Source: Ashinkailepas kermadecensis (Eukaryota > Arthropoda > Thecostraca > Neolepadidae). From it: DNA of 64,000 nucleotides. The notes beneath the pieces are model-generated. The model was not told where the DNA came from. It worked only from the letters and a program-made list of their open reading frames with translations, and ran no database searches. Numbering within the stretch: position 1 is the stretch's first letter; each line of letters begins with the position of its first letter. Location: the NCBI GenBank assembly GCA_034440615.1, contig JAOTOM010003682.1:62001-126000 (forward strand), read 5' to 3'. A program made the translations under genes and the position numbers. Of the stretch, positions 22,716-36,051 are shown piece after piece.

Positions 22716-24483
22716 GCACGAATCGGCAGACGGTTGCCCGCGGTGGTTTCAGGTTGCCACGTTCTACACAGGGCTACCGTTTCCGGTCTACAAACATCAC
22801 ACAGGGCTGCTGTTTTCGGTTCACAAGTGTTACAGCGCCATCTGCAACTGAGTTCTCGTCGATGAATGCCATTTCTTGCCAGTAAAATCGGCGGCACGAC
22901 TATTCCTGTGGGGCATTAATACACTCTGGTGCTAGCGCAAAGCAGTGTCGGGAAAATGTACTACCTATAATAATGTTGAGGACATGTTAGGATGTGACTG
23001 AGTGTCCGATGTGTCCGCGTAGCCCGGTTGTGTCCGCGTAGCCCGGTTGTGTCCGCGTAGCCCGGTTGTGTCCGCGTAGCCCGGTTGTGTCCGCGTAGCC
23101 CGGTTGTGTCCGCGTGCCGTGCTTCGTTGCCACCGTCAGCTAAATCTCTGTTAGCCACCAACGTGGTTGAGTATATGCCGTATGCGCGTGCAGTTGAGTG
23201 GGTCGCTGCTGCACTGGTCGCTGCCTCTCAGCCGGTGTTGGCCGCAACCTTACCAGATCGAGTGGTGCTGCCATAAGGACAGAAACCCACTTAGGTGTGA
23301 TGGAAAATGATGGTGGTGGCCATCTGGAGATGGCCGCATCTCACGTCACGATGATGCGCATCATGTTTGACTGAAGCGGCTGGTTATCTGTGCTTGTTTG
23401 TTAATACCACGATACAATTAATTCAATTTTCGCTTTCTTCTTAGTTCTTAACCATTGCGTGAAGAACTAAGAATTCGTACGCTTGTGTGCCATATTTTCC
23501 AGATACCTTGGCGGTTGTTCATGTTCTTCACAAATGACCTTCCTGTCGTCCTATACGTTGGCCCCGGTATGACCTGAAGGCGATGCAGAACAATGCACGT
23601 CCTCCTAACCCAGGCATGCTGCTGCAGTCGAGAATGTGAGTGCGTTCCCAGGGCCGCCGGTCTGGCCTGCCGCCCATCCGGACCAAATTCCCATCTCCTT
23701 CCACGTGCCCCTCCTTTCGGCTGCACTACTTGGACCGGCCCAGCAGACGGGCCACATTGTCACATTGTGCTGCCACACTAATTCTGTCCAGTGAGTCGCG
23801 CCAATAGAATCTCTTCATTCAGCGCAGAGAGCGGGCTTCTCAGCTTCAATCACCGTCCTGAGCTCGCATGACGTCATACATCTGCCGGTCGGCTGGCGGC
23901 GGGAAATATCGAGCTGCTGCACCAGCGCCGCTTGTGGAACGAATAGGAACTATTCTTCGGAGCCTGAGCATCTCGGTTGATTCAGTGGTGCCGATAGTGC
24001 TGCCGTCTTTTCTGTTCGCTATAGGTGGCGCTCTACGCCAGTCACCTAATTCACTTTCTTCTGCGAACCGCTTGGTATCAAGAGCACCGTTTCTCTAGTG
24101 AGTTTGTCCATGGTGTCCATCTGTCACCACAGCGTTTTGCCTTTGTCTTGAAGTCAAAAAGTGTGCATGCTCTGGAATCCCGACAGTAATCACATGGAGA
24201 TTGTCGAAGCAGTGAAGAGCACTGTCGTATTAGCTGTCTGCATTAGTAATGGCCCGGTTGATGTTTATCGCAACGCAAATACAAGTACAAATACAAGAGT
24301 TTTTATTAGCCATATATCCCCTTTATTAATCGTCGTTGACGAAGCATAACTACGACGACTGCATGCAGTGTTAACTGTAGTTTCTAACGAAGCCCGAAAC
24401 ATGTCAACTTACATGTCTACTTTTCGAAAATTTTAAGTGAAATACGTTTCAGCAAAAGCGACATTGATGACTTGTTGATTGCT
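22716..24483. other. Mostly unique, GC-rich stretch
   Basis: Holds the 19-bp array at 23011-23115. A GC-rich patch at 23580-24060 includes a perfect CRE palindrome TGACGTCA at 23869-23876. No coding exon could be supported. Confidence 0.4.
23011..23115. repeat. 19-bp minisatellite, 5.5 units
   Basis: Tandem GTGTCCGCGTAGCCCGGTT, nearly perfect. Confidence 0.98.
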
Positions 24484-24686
24484 GGTACCGAAAGTGTGCG
24501 TGTGATCCGTGTGATGGTATCGAAAGTGTGCGTGTGATCCGTGTGATGGTATCGAAAGTGTGCGTGTGATCCGTGTGATGGTATCGAAAGTGTGCGTGTG
24601 ATCCGTATGATGGTATCGAAAGTGTGCGTGTGATCCGTGTGATGGTATCGAAAGTGTGCGTGTGATCTGTGTGATGGTATTGAAAG
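24484..24686. repeat. 32-bp minisatellite, about 6 units
   Basis: The unit is GGTATCGAAAGTGTGCGTGT plus GATCCGTGTGAT, nearly perfect except for the first and last units. Confidence 0.98.
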
Positions 24687-25703
24687 CATTGCGAATCGTT
24701 GATGGCGATTTGGGTATTTTGAGCTTTGATCTGCTATTAGAGTCTGACAATTGTCTCAAATTATAAATATATCCCCGAACACAAATACCACGACCAAATT
24801 AAATGTAAATTTTAGGAGATTCAGCGATGGTTGGCCTTGAAGCTGGTCTGTACTTGGAGGTGGGCAGTTAGGTAGTAAGCTGCCCCCTTAACCAGGTTAC
24901 TTAGTGTGATTTTTCCTTAGGGCTATAATATCCTGCAATGTGGAAAATTATGTACAACCATAAAATAGATACATGTAGCATATCAGTGCACCTGCACAGT
25001 TGATATGCTTGTCATTGGTGTTTTGCACGGGTTATGTACTGACTGCAGTATATCTGGGTAGTGGTTTGATAAACCAATATCGACATTCTTCGTCTCTTGC
25101 TGTCCTCAGTTGTTTTTGTTTTTGTTTTTGTTTTTGTTTTTCTTGGGATAGATCATGTTGTTAAGCGTGAGTGAATATGTACTTCTGCATGTTTCTTTTA
25201 GCACGTTTTGCTGTGGGCACCTTCTTCAGCTCTACAATGAGCGTTGCTAGTACACAGTAGGATGAGCTGCATACATCAGCTGGAAAAAAAATGATGTGGA
25301 AGTGTTATCTGTCTTATCACTAGTTTTGTCAATCCGCTGTACTACCTGGCAATGCACATGTATGCTACTTCACAGAACATTTATCTACAAAATACCGCCA
25401 GGCGCGGCGGATTCTTCTCTTCATCACCTGCAGGATGTTGGTACGTTCTTCGTACTTCATGATCATGATTAATTCTTAATAATTCCTCATGGTATCCAGA
25501 CACGTGACCCCTCGAGATACACGGCTTAAGCCTTCCAATCTCTCACACACATAACCATATGTGTGCTTATGGTCATAGGCGTAACCGTACAAGCACCGAG
25601 AGAAGTGGGAGATAAAGGCAAGTCCTGTTTTTCAGTTCCATTATTACCATGGAACACCATAGTGCTAATGTTAGATTCTTCTCGTTCTCTGAATTCCCTG
25701 AAA
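24687..25703. other. Non-coding stretch
   Basis: Contains a short (GTTTTT)n run near 25110-25142. Nothing else recognised. Confidence 0.4.
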
Positions 25704-26210
25704 GATGAGGAGTGGCAGTGTCATCCACCCACGCGTGCCAAGCATGCCTGACCACTGTAGTGCCAGTCCTCTGTCTAGCGGACACTAAAGATGAGGAGTG
25801 GCAGTGTCATCCACCCACGCGTGCCAAGCATGCCTGACCACTGTAGTGCCAGTCCTCTGTCCAACGGACACTAAAGATGAGGAGTGGCAGTGTCATCCAC
25901 CCACGCGTGCCAAGCATGCCTGACCACTGTAGTGCCAGTCCTCTGTCTAGCGGACACTAAAGATGAGGAGTGGCAGTGTCATCCACCCACGCGTGCCAAG
26001 CATGCCTGACCACTGTAGTGCCAGTCCTCTGTCTAACGGACACTAAAGATGAGGAGTGGCAGTGTCATCCACCCACGCGTGCCAAGCATGCCTGACCACT
26101 GTAGTGCCAGTCCTCTGTCCAACGGACACTAAAGATGAGGAGTGGCAGTGTCATCCACCCACGCGTGCCAAGCATGCCTGACCACTGTAGTGCCAGTCCT
26201 CTGTCCTCTG
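25704..26210. repeat. 86-bp minisatellite, about 6 units
   Basis: Each unit starts GATGAGGAGTGGCAGTGTCA and ends GGACACTAAA. Successive starts are 86 bp apart (25704, 25790). Units differ only at CTAGCGG/CCAACGG/CTAACGG, so the array is young. Confidence 0.98.
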
Positions 26211-26533
26211 TGTAGTGCCAGGCTTCCACCTCTGCCCCCGTTATGGCCGTGCCCGAATCTGATTAGTGATCATTGCCCATTGTTTAAGCATTACTGTAGG
26301 ATGGACAGGGTCCGGCTTCCTCGGACAGTGGTACCACATTCACGAATTGGCGTGACCACCAGTCAAAATTTCTTAGACGAGCTCCTGATGATGAGTCCTA
26401 ATTACTTACTCCAATTAACCTACCATCTGCTCCGAGCATGTTTTTTCAATTATCTTTGTGGATGTCCGAATACCACCAGTGCGTGCCTCCCTATCCGCTC
26501 CACCCACGTGTGCCTACCTAGCACTCCCCAAAT

Positions 26534-27458
26534 TTAACACGCGCACTGGAGGGGGGGGGGCGAAATCCGCCCACCCCTCCGGTTTTTCGCAAATAACTGC
26601 AGATTTTACCGGTCGATATACGCAATTTTCGGTGTACCTGCCTAGAAGTGAACGGCGCGTCGTTTAAAGCAAGAAAAATGGAAATCGGCCGAAAATTTGT
26701 CAAGTTACGGGCCGCTAAAATCAAAAATTGTTTTAGCGCCAGACCACAAAAATCGGCGCTGATGCGCTTCCAGTATACTGACAAAAGGGAAGTGTTCTAG
26801 GCAACACTAGCGACTTGTTTGATGCATATTGATATGCTGTATAGTTTCAAGGTCATGTTAGGTCACCAAGGTGAAGTCAGGTCAAGTTCATGACAGGTTA
26901 ATGGAACAAAACTTGATCAACTGGAATGTTGCCATAAATGCACTACTGGTTGTCATTTGTACTGTTTGTCATTGCGTTTCCATACTTTATTCATGTACTT
27001 CACTCCCTTCTTCACGAAGCCGATTGCTCCGAGCTGCCCGACGGAGCAGTCGGGCGGGCGGCCGGTTCCGGTAACTGGAACAGGTAACTGACCTGATAAA
27101 GTGGTGCTATATAGGTGACCTGAGGTCAAATGTTGGGTCTAGCATCTGCATTGCATCATTAGTAATGTCCAAGACAACATTCATGCCCATTTTTGAGCAT
27201 TTAAACACAATCACAGCGATCCATAACGATGACAAGCCAAGCCACGCAAAACCGGAAAATTTTGCCAATATGACCTCATTTGACCTTGAAGATATTGACC
27301 TAAGGTCACGAAAATTGCACACAATAGAGATCACCACCGTGCCCATCCATCCTGGGAATTTCGTTCCTCCAGCTTTACTAGGAGCCGAGATCTTAGGGGG
27401 CGGAATCCGCCCCCTCCAGTGCGCGTAATTCTCAGAGGCCCTCCAGGGCGCGTGTTAA
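26534..27458 (+). mobile_element. Family B TTAA-flanked inverted-repeat element, copy 1
   Basis: Starts TTAACACGCGCACTGGAGGG and ends CCCTCCAGGGCGCGTGTTAA, so the termini are inverted repeats within TTAA. TTAA is the invariant target duplication of piggyBac transposons, which suggests a non-autonomous piggyBac-type element of 925 bp. Just inside the right end is a second copy of the terminus (CCTCCAGTGCGCGTAA). TCAAGGTCA sites stand in opposite orientation at 26847-26855 and 27281-27289, with further AGGTCA half-sites. No open frame is conserved. Confidence 0.88.
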
Positions 27459-27948
27459 GGTTCCTGAATCTGAACCTGTTTGCTTCCTCGTGAACCCCTG
27501 CCGGACACAAGACATGGTCAGGAAGCATGCAGATTTCGCACCAACCCTCAAACGCTTTTACGTTTGCTATCACTTTCGTGCTACATTACGCGCAAGCTTC
27601 GTCGACTAATGAAGGTGATCTCTGGTTACTTACTTTTAGATGCGTTTTCCAGAAAAGATCTTCCCAGCTAGGCAATGCTTTCCAAAAAGTACCCCGAACT
27701 TTCCACATGGCTGTGGTATTAGCTTTCCGTTAAATTGTATTTGAGCATGGCATTAATCTAGTTCCGAGAAGAAGAAAAAAAAACAATTTTCCCCTGAAGT
27801 AGCATGATGGGCCATGAAGGCATGGCCCTTCACTGGTAATGATATTTTTAGCCTGATAAGAGAAGCTTTCAAAATAACACTTGAATTTGTTCCGACTGTT
27901 TTTCTGCAGAATGTCGGTAGAAAATAATCCCGATGAGGTGATCGCAGT
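27459..27948. other. Non-coding stretch
   Basis: Nothing recognised. Confidence 0.4.
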
Positions 27949-28070
27949 GTACTGGACCACTGGCAAGTAATCTAGACATGTACTGGACCACTGGCAAGTA
28001 ATCTAGACATGTACTGGACCACTGGCAAGTAATCTAGACATGTACTGGACCACTGGCAAGTAATCTAGAC
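27949..28070. repeat. 31-bp minisatellite, 4 units
   Basis: Four essentially identical copies of a 31-bp unit starting GTACTGGACCACTGGCAAGT. Confidence 0.98.
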
Positions 28071-28254
28071 TGTTAATGTAGGACGTCTCAACGCCACGCT
28101 TGCCACCATCATCACCCACTCAAATTGGCTCTTGGTCAGGTACACGCCACTGCTTCATGAGTACTCATGCCACACAATTCAGGTCCTCCCCCAAACTGAA
28201 TAATATTCGTCCTCGTGAGGAAAGGAGGCATGTAGTTATTCGACTCACAAACGT

Positions 28255-28502
28255 TCCATGCCACACCTATGTCAAGCTTCCTGGAGCATGTCATGCTATG
28301 CCTATACCAAGGTCCCTAGATCATGTCATGCTATACCTATGTCAAGCTCCCTGGAGATGCCATGCTACACATATGTCAAGCTCCCTGGAGATGCCATGCT
28401 ACACCTATGTCAAGCTCCCTGGAGCATGCCATGCTACACCTATGTCAAGCTCCCTGCAGCATGCCATGCTACACCTATGTCAAGCCCCCTGGAGCATGCC
28501 CA
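28255..28502. repeat. 31-35-bp minisatellite, about 7 units
   Basis: The unit contains CATGCTACACCTATGTCAAG and CTCCCTGGAG. Two size variants differ by the CATGC/ATGC spacer, and the left units are more diverged. Confidence 0.95.
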
Positions 28503-29751
28503 TAGCTATTTTTCTGAATGCAGCCCTTCTTGGTCTGTGACCTTTAAAATTGTAAAAATATAGATTTTCGTATCCGTACACCTGAATCATTTCCATCATT
28601 ATTGTAGAATTTCTACCTGGTGTTCTTGTATCCCATATCATTAGCATGACGATCAAGAATGATATCTCGTTTAGCTGTTTGACGCTATGTTTAACCTGAA
28701 ACAAAACCCCTTGTACGCACCGAGGTCGCACGCCACTCGGGTCGCTGGAATCTGTCAAATCGGCCCAGTTTTCTCTGAGAGGCGAATGGTCCGTGGGATT
28801 CACTTCAGCTGGATTTGGCCAATGAATTTGAGGAAAATGTATAAGACTAACTTCTGGCACGCGGCATGCGTAATTCAATTCCATCATGATGACAAACATT
28901 CCACTGTAGGTTGTTGTGTGCCATGTCACAAGGCCAAGAACGGTATTTTGTTTAGGTGCCTGACGTTGGGCTGTAACACTATTTTACCTCACTCAAAACC
29001 ACTTTATAATTTCCTTATTCCACACGACATAAGCCGATCGATTGCTGTTTCAATGATTAAAATTACCCTAGTAGTTTCTAGTAGGCAAATATTCCGCACA
29101 CTTAATCTCAGTAGACACTGACTTGTGACCATTAGAGCGAAAAATGAATATAATGGTTCCCATGCCGCACGCTTCACTAAGTATCCTCATTTGGATAAAA
29201 TTACCACCCCTCATTATATGTCATTAGCATGGTTATCAGGAAGTGTCCTTTTTCGATGTTTCACCTTGACTTGCCGACCTTGCTATTCATCTGAAACAAC
29301 ACAACATATGCGAATTGATGTCGTACAGCATGGAGATATCGACTGACGTTCGAATGGCTGAAATCGGCTCCGTTGCGTTGGAAATAGCTAGGGGGTGGCG
29401 AAAACCGTCTCCTTCGCACCCCACCTACCGTCAGTCAACGCTGTGTGGTTGGAGACACAGGCAATGCTGGGATAGCAATTCATGCAGGAAACATTTTCAG
29501 CTAAATAGGCATTCCTTTCAAGCAGGCATTCATTTACATTTGTGCAGTTGCATGATGGTGAGTATCCAGACATTGCCCATTACACGGTTGAGTAACTATA
29601 AACGCTGAGCGCAAGTAGGTACTAGCTGCTGGTGTGTACTTTGCATATAAATTAATACGCATTTGAAGTGATCTTAAATGAGATTGCCTAGAACCCTGAT
29701 CATGACGACCAATGACCACATGCCTAGTGAACATAATGAGTGTGGCACCTG
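28503..29751. other. Non-coding stretch
   Basis: Nothing recognised. Confidence 0.4.
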
Positions 29752-30110
29752 TGTGGCTGCAGTGTGGCCTCAGTATGGCTGCAGTGTGGCCTCAGTATGG
29801 CTGCAGTGTGGCCTAAGTATGGCTGCAGTGTGGCCTCAGTATGGCTGCAGTGTGGCCTCAGTATGGCTGCAGTGTGGCTGGCGTTGACCGGTCACTCGGC
29901 TCGGTATGTGGCGCCAGTGTTCACAGTGTGGCCTCAGTATGGCTGCAGTGTGGCCTCAGTAAGGCTGCAATGTTTCCTCAGTATGGCTGCAGTGTGGCCT
30001 CAGTATCGCTGCAGTGTGGCCTCAGTATGGCCTCAGTATGGCTGCAGTGTGGCTGGCGCTGACCGGTGGCTCGGCTCGGTATGTGGCGCTAGTGTTCACA
30101 GTGTGGCCTC
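29752..30110. repeat. 22-bp minisatellite in two blocks
   Basis: The unit is GCAGTGTGGCCTCAGTATGG CT. The array plus its right flank (CTGACCGGT..CTCGGCTCGGTATGTGGCGC) appears twice, at about 29752-29930 and 29931-30110, so a whole block was duplicated. Confidence 0.96.
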
Positions 30111-31652
<1,542 letters not shown>

Positions 31653-32669
31653 CTTTTCCGTTGTTCCCTTGCTCCCTGGCGACGCCAACATCACACACCA
31701 GCGGTTCTCGTGATGCAACCGATGTCACGTGATCACGTACCTTTCACTCAAATTATGGGTATGGTATTTCCATGTGACGTTGATATGGTCATGGTGTGCT
31801 ACGAAGAGATACAATGGCTTGGTGACGCAAATTCTGACGCTGAATTAACTGGTCAGTGCAGAAGGTCTTCATTATTGATTATACCAATAGATACATATCT
31901 TATTGATCGCCTGGGGTTCAAACATTCACGCGGCATGGACAAAGCAGGAAAGAAAAAGCACCCAAGTATTCACGTGTATAGTTCTTTGTAGTGTTTCAGG
32001 TATTCGCGAAAACAGCAATGTAGCTGCTCGTGAAGCTCTGACGCAGAAAGGGTTCACATGGCTGGATCAGTTCATATTGCTCAATTTGCATTACATCGCT
32101 TGTGCTCATTTGAAGAAGAAAACATGGTGATTAACAGATGATATTACAACATAATGCGATCGTAAATTAAGAAGTTCTGAAACACTTCTGCAAGGTTTGG
32201 CACATTCTCGCTTCTACATCTACGAGCTATTATGCATGCATGTGTATGTGTAAACTGCGTATTCTTCGCGGTTATCATTGGTTTTCGGGTATTCACCGCT
32301 ACTATACCGGTTTGTGTCGTATTCTTCCCGATGCTATTCCCGAACCGAACCTGATCCTCTCCCACCTCCGAATACAAGCCAGTTCCATCGTGAGCGTGTG
32401 ATGGTGAAACGAAGCGGACAGCGACATGCATATCGTGCACCGGAGCGCCAAGCGGCGTGCACAATGTGCACCGAAGCGCCCAGCGACGTGCACACCGTGC
32501 ACCGAAGCGGCCGCCTGCGGTTCCGTTTGTATGCACACGTTGACCATGCATGACCCACAATATCAGCGATAGCAGTGCGCAGCACGCCGGCAAACGCGTG
32601 GAATGTTAACGGCTATCCAGCAGCGTGGAATGTTGCCGGCACGGCGGTCGCCGTGCCTGCCCCCGGGCT
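31653..32669. other. Non-coding stretch
   Basis: Degenerate GTGCACCGAAGCG repeats lie at 32430-32515. Nothing else recognised. Confidence 0.4.
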
Positions 32670-33130
32670 CGATGGCGGTGTGGACGCGGCGCCTGTCTGA
32701 TCGCCGGCTGGACACGGAGAACGTGTGCTCGCGGTGTGGAGGCGGCGCCTGTCTGATCGCCGGCTGGACGCGGAGAACGTGTGCTCGCGGTGTGGACGCG
32801 GCGCCTGTCTGATCGCCGGCTGGACACGGAGAACGTGTGCTCGCGGTGTGGACGCGGCGCCTGTCTGATCGCCGGCTGGACACGGAGAACGTGTGCTCGC
32901 GGTGTGGAGGCGGCGCCTGTCTGATCGCCGGCTGGACGCGGAGAACGTGTGCTCGCGGTGTGGACGCGGCGCCTGTCTGATCGCCTGCTGGACGCGGAGA
33001 ACGTGTGCTCGCGGTGTGGACGCGGCGCCTGTCTGATCGCCGGCTGGACGCGGAGAACGTGTGCTCGCGGTGTGGAGGCGGCGCCTGTCTGATCGCCGGC
33101 TGGACGCGGAGAACGTGTGCTCGCGGTGTG
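32670..33130. repeat. 56-bp minisatellite, about 8 units
   Basis: The unit starts GCGGCGCCTGTCTGATCGCC and contains GGAGAACGTGTGCTCGCGG. The few variant bases are shared between units. GC-rich; open frames on both strands are a by-product. Confidence 0.97.
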
Positions 33131-33149
33131 CGGCGCGATGGCATGTACG

Positions 33150-34290
33150 CCACACGCTAAGACGTTATGCCGTGCTGCTAGGACGTTGTACTGTGCCGCT
33201 AGGACGTCATGCTGTGTCGCTAGGACGTTATACTGTGTCGCTAGGACGTTATACTGTGCCGCTAGGACGTTATACTGTGCCGCTAGGACGTCATGCTGTG
33301 TCGCTAGGACGTCATGCTGTGCCGCTAGGACGTTATACTGTGCCGCTAGGACGTCATGCTGTGTCGCTAGGACGTCATGCTGTGCCGCTAGGACGTTATA
33401 CTGTGCCGCTAGGACGTTATACTGTGTCGCTAGGACGTTATACTGTGCCGCTAGGACGTCATGCTGTGTCGCTAGGACGTCATGCTGTGCCGCTAGGACG
33501 TTATACTGTGCCGCTAGGACGTTATACTGTGCCGCTAGGACGTCATGCTGTGTCGCTAGGACGTCATGCTGTGCCGCTAGGACGTTATACTGTGCCGCTA
33601 GGACGTTATACTGTGCCGCTAGGACGTCATGCTGTGTCGCTAGGACGTTATGCCGTGCTGCTAGGACGTCATGCTGTGCCGCTAGGACGTTATACTGTGC
33701 CGCTAGGACGTCATGCTGTGTCGCTAGGACGTTATACTGTGCCGCTAGGACGCTATGCTGTGCCGCTAGGACGTTATGCTGTGTCGCTAGGACGTTATGC
33801 CGTGCTGCTAGGACGTCATGCTGTGTCGCTAGGACGTTGTGTTGTGACGTTATGGCGTTGTGCCGTTCCGCTGGTACGTTATGCTATGACACTGCGGCGT
33901 TGTGCTGTGGCACTGCGGCGTTGTGCTGTGACACTGCGGCGTTGTGCTGTGACACTGCAGCGTCGTTGTGCTATGACACTGCGGCGTTGTGCTGTGGCAC
34001 TGCGGCGTTGTGCTGTGACACTGCGGCGTTGTGCTGTGACACTGCGGCGTTGTGCTGTGACACTGCGGCGTCGTGCTGTGACACTGCGGCGTCGTGCTGT
34101 GACACTGCGGCGTTGTGCTGTGACACTGCGGCGTCGTGCTGTGACACTGCGGCGTCGTGCTGTGACACTGCGGCGTCGTGCTGTGACACTGCGGCGTCGT
34201 GCTGTGACACTGCGGCGCTGTGCTGTGACACTGCGGCGTTGTGCTGTGACACTGCGGCGTCGTGCTGTGACGCTAGGACGTCGTGCTGTG
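33150..34290. repeat. Two adjoining 21-bp minisatellites
   Basis: The left block (to about 33840) has the unit GCTAGGACGTYATRCTGTGY C. The right block has GTTGTGCTGTGACACTGCGG C. Intermediates at the junction (GTTGTGTTGTGACGTTATGG) and at the right edge (GTGACGCTAGGACGTCGTGC) show the two share an origin. The period of 21 gives open frames of more than 400 codons in both strands without any unique domain. Confidence 0.97.
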
Positions 34291-34800
34291 ACACTGGCCT
34301 ATCTACGCCCTTCCTTCTGCCCTCCCCCGGAGTCGGGCTACACGGCATGCGGCCCGCCAGCTGTTGGCACAAAGATGGTGACTCATGCTGGGGAGAACAA
34401 CATCGCGTTAGTGGTGCTGAAGCCATGGCCGGTCGTGCTGGATGTGGCGGTGCTTGCTGAGGCTCAGCAGCGGTGGGAGCCGGCGCTGAAACACACGGTT
34501 GTTAACGGAAACGTGCAACTGCTCGCATGAGCGCTTTCACCATCTGAGGACCGCGCTGGTCTGGTGCCATCGATGCATTGCCGCCTCTCCCTTCCTCTGC
34601 GGTTATTCGGGGGATAATCGCTGCCATTTACGTGAGACCAAGTTTGAATGTGCAATGTGCAGGTGTCAGGACTTTGTCTCTTCGGTCGACAACAGCCGTC
34701 AGCATGCTGCATCGCTGCCTCTCAGGCAAAGCTCGCGACGCTAGTCACATGACTAAGGCAGTTAAGTGATTGCTATGTAACTCCATGGCAGTTGTGCCTT
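34291..34800. other. Non-coding stretch
   Basis: GC-rich unique sequence. Short open frames continue from the array, but no family is recognisable. Confidence 0.4.
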
Positions 34801-35733
34801 TTAACACGCGCACTGGAGGGGGGGGGCGAAATCCGCCCACCCCTCCGGTTTTTCGCAAATAACTGCAGATTTTACCGGTCGATATATGCAATTTTCGGTG
34901 TACCTGCCTAGAAATGAACGGCACGTCGTTTAAAGTAAGAAAAATTGAAATCGGCCGAAAATTTTTCAAGTTAGGGGCCGCTAAAGTCAAAAAATGTTTT
35001 AGCGCCAGACCACCGAAATCGGCGCTGATGCGCTTCCAGTATACTGACAAAAGGGAAGTATTCTAGGCAACACTAGCGACTTGTTTGATGCATATTGATA
35101 TGCTGTATAGTTTCAAGGTCATGTTAGGTCACCAAGGTGAAGTCAGGTCAAGTTCATGGCAGGTTAATGGAACCAAACTTGATCAACTGGAATGTTGCCA
35201 TAAATGCACTACTGGTTGTCATTTGTACTGTTTGTCATTGCGTTTCCATACTTTATTCATGTACTTCACTCCCTTCTTCACGAAGCCGATTGCTCCGAGC
35301 TGCCCGACGGAGCAGTCGGGCGGGCGGCCGGTTCCGGTAACTGGAACAGGTAACTGACCTGATAAAGTGGTGCTATATAGGTGACCTGAGGTCAAATGTT
35401 GGGTCTAGCATCTGCATTGCATCATTAGTAATGTCCAAGACATCATTCATGCCCATTTTTGAGCATTTAAACACAATCACAGCGATCCATAACGATGACA
35501 AGCCAAGCCACGCAAAACCGGAAAATTTTGCCAATCTGACCTCATTTGACCTTGAAGATATTGACCTAAGGTCACGAAAATTGCACACAATAGAGTTCAC
35601 TACCGTGCCCATCCACCCTGCGAATTTCGTTCCTCCAGCTTTACTAGGAGCCGAGATCTTAGGGGGGGCGGAATCCGCCCCCCCCCCCCTCCAGTGCGCG
35701 TAATTCTCAGAGGCCCTCCAGGGCGCGTGTTAA
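34801..35733 (+). mobile_element. Family B TTAA-flanked element, copy 2
   Basis: Same termini, doubled right end and interior as the copy at 26534, and nearly identical to it base for base. The main difference is the length of the G/C runs near each end. The strong identity points to recent mobility. TTAA is present on both sides. Confidence 0.9.
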
Positions 35734-36051
35734 CCTGGCAAAGCTAAAAGTCGAAGCCACACTAAAATAAAAGACTGAGATGTATGTTTGGACACCGTAA
35801 CGTACTTATTTTCATAGGCGTCTCCCCATTACATATGATTCAAAATAGTCACACCATGAACGAAGCATGCAGCATGTATTAAGGGAAGTAAACGTTATTG
35901 TTCGTTCCGTGGTATAAGTTATCATCTTGCTTTCACCTGAACTGAATTAATTAAGCTACTCGTGGTTATGTCTGCCAAGTTTATCAGCAAAATTTAGCCT
36001 ACAAGCTTAAAGATCAGATATAGTTTCAACACCAGCCGAGATTTTCATTGA
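35734..36051. other. Non-coding stretch
   Basis: Nothing recognised. Confidence 0.4.

Noticed and set aside
25704..26210. CRISPR-like repeats
   Set aside because: Units are contiguous, with no unique spacers. This is a plain 86-bp tandem repeat.
33061..34530. 489- and 447-codon + frames
   Set aside because: Products of 21-bp and 56-bp arrays. Two overlapping frames are open at once and the unique tail matches no family I know.
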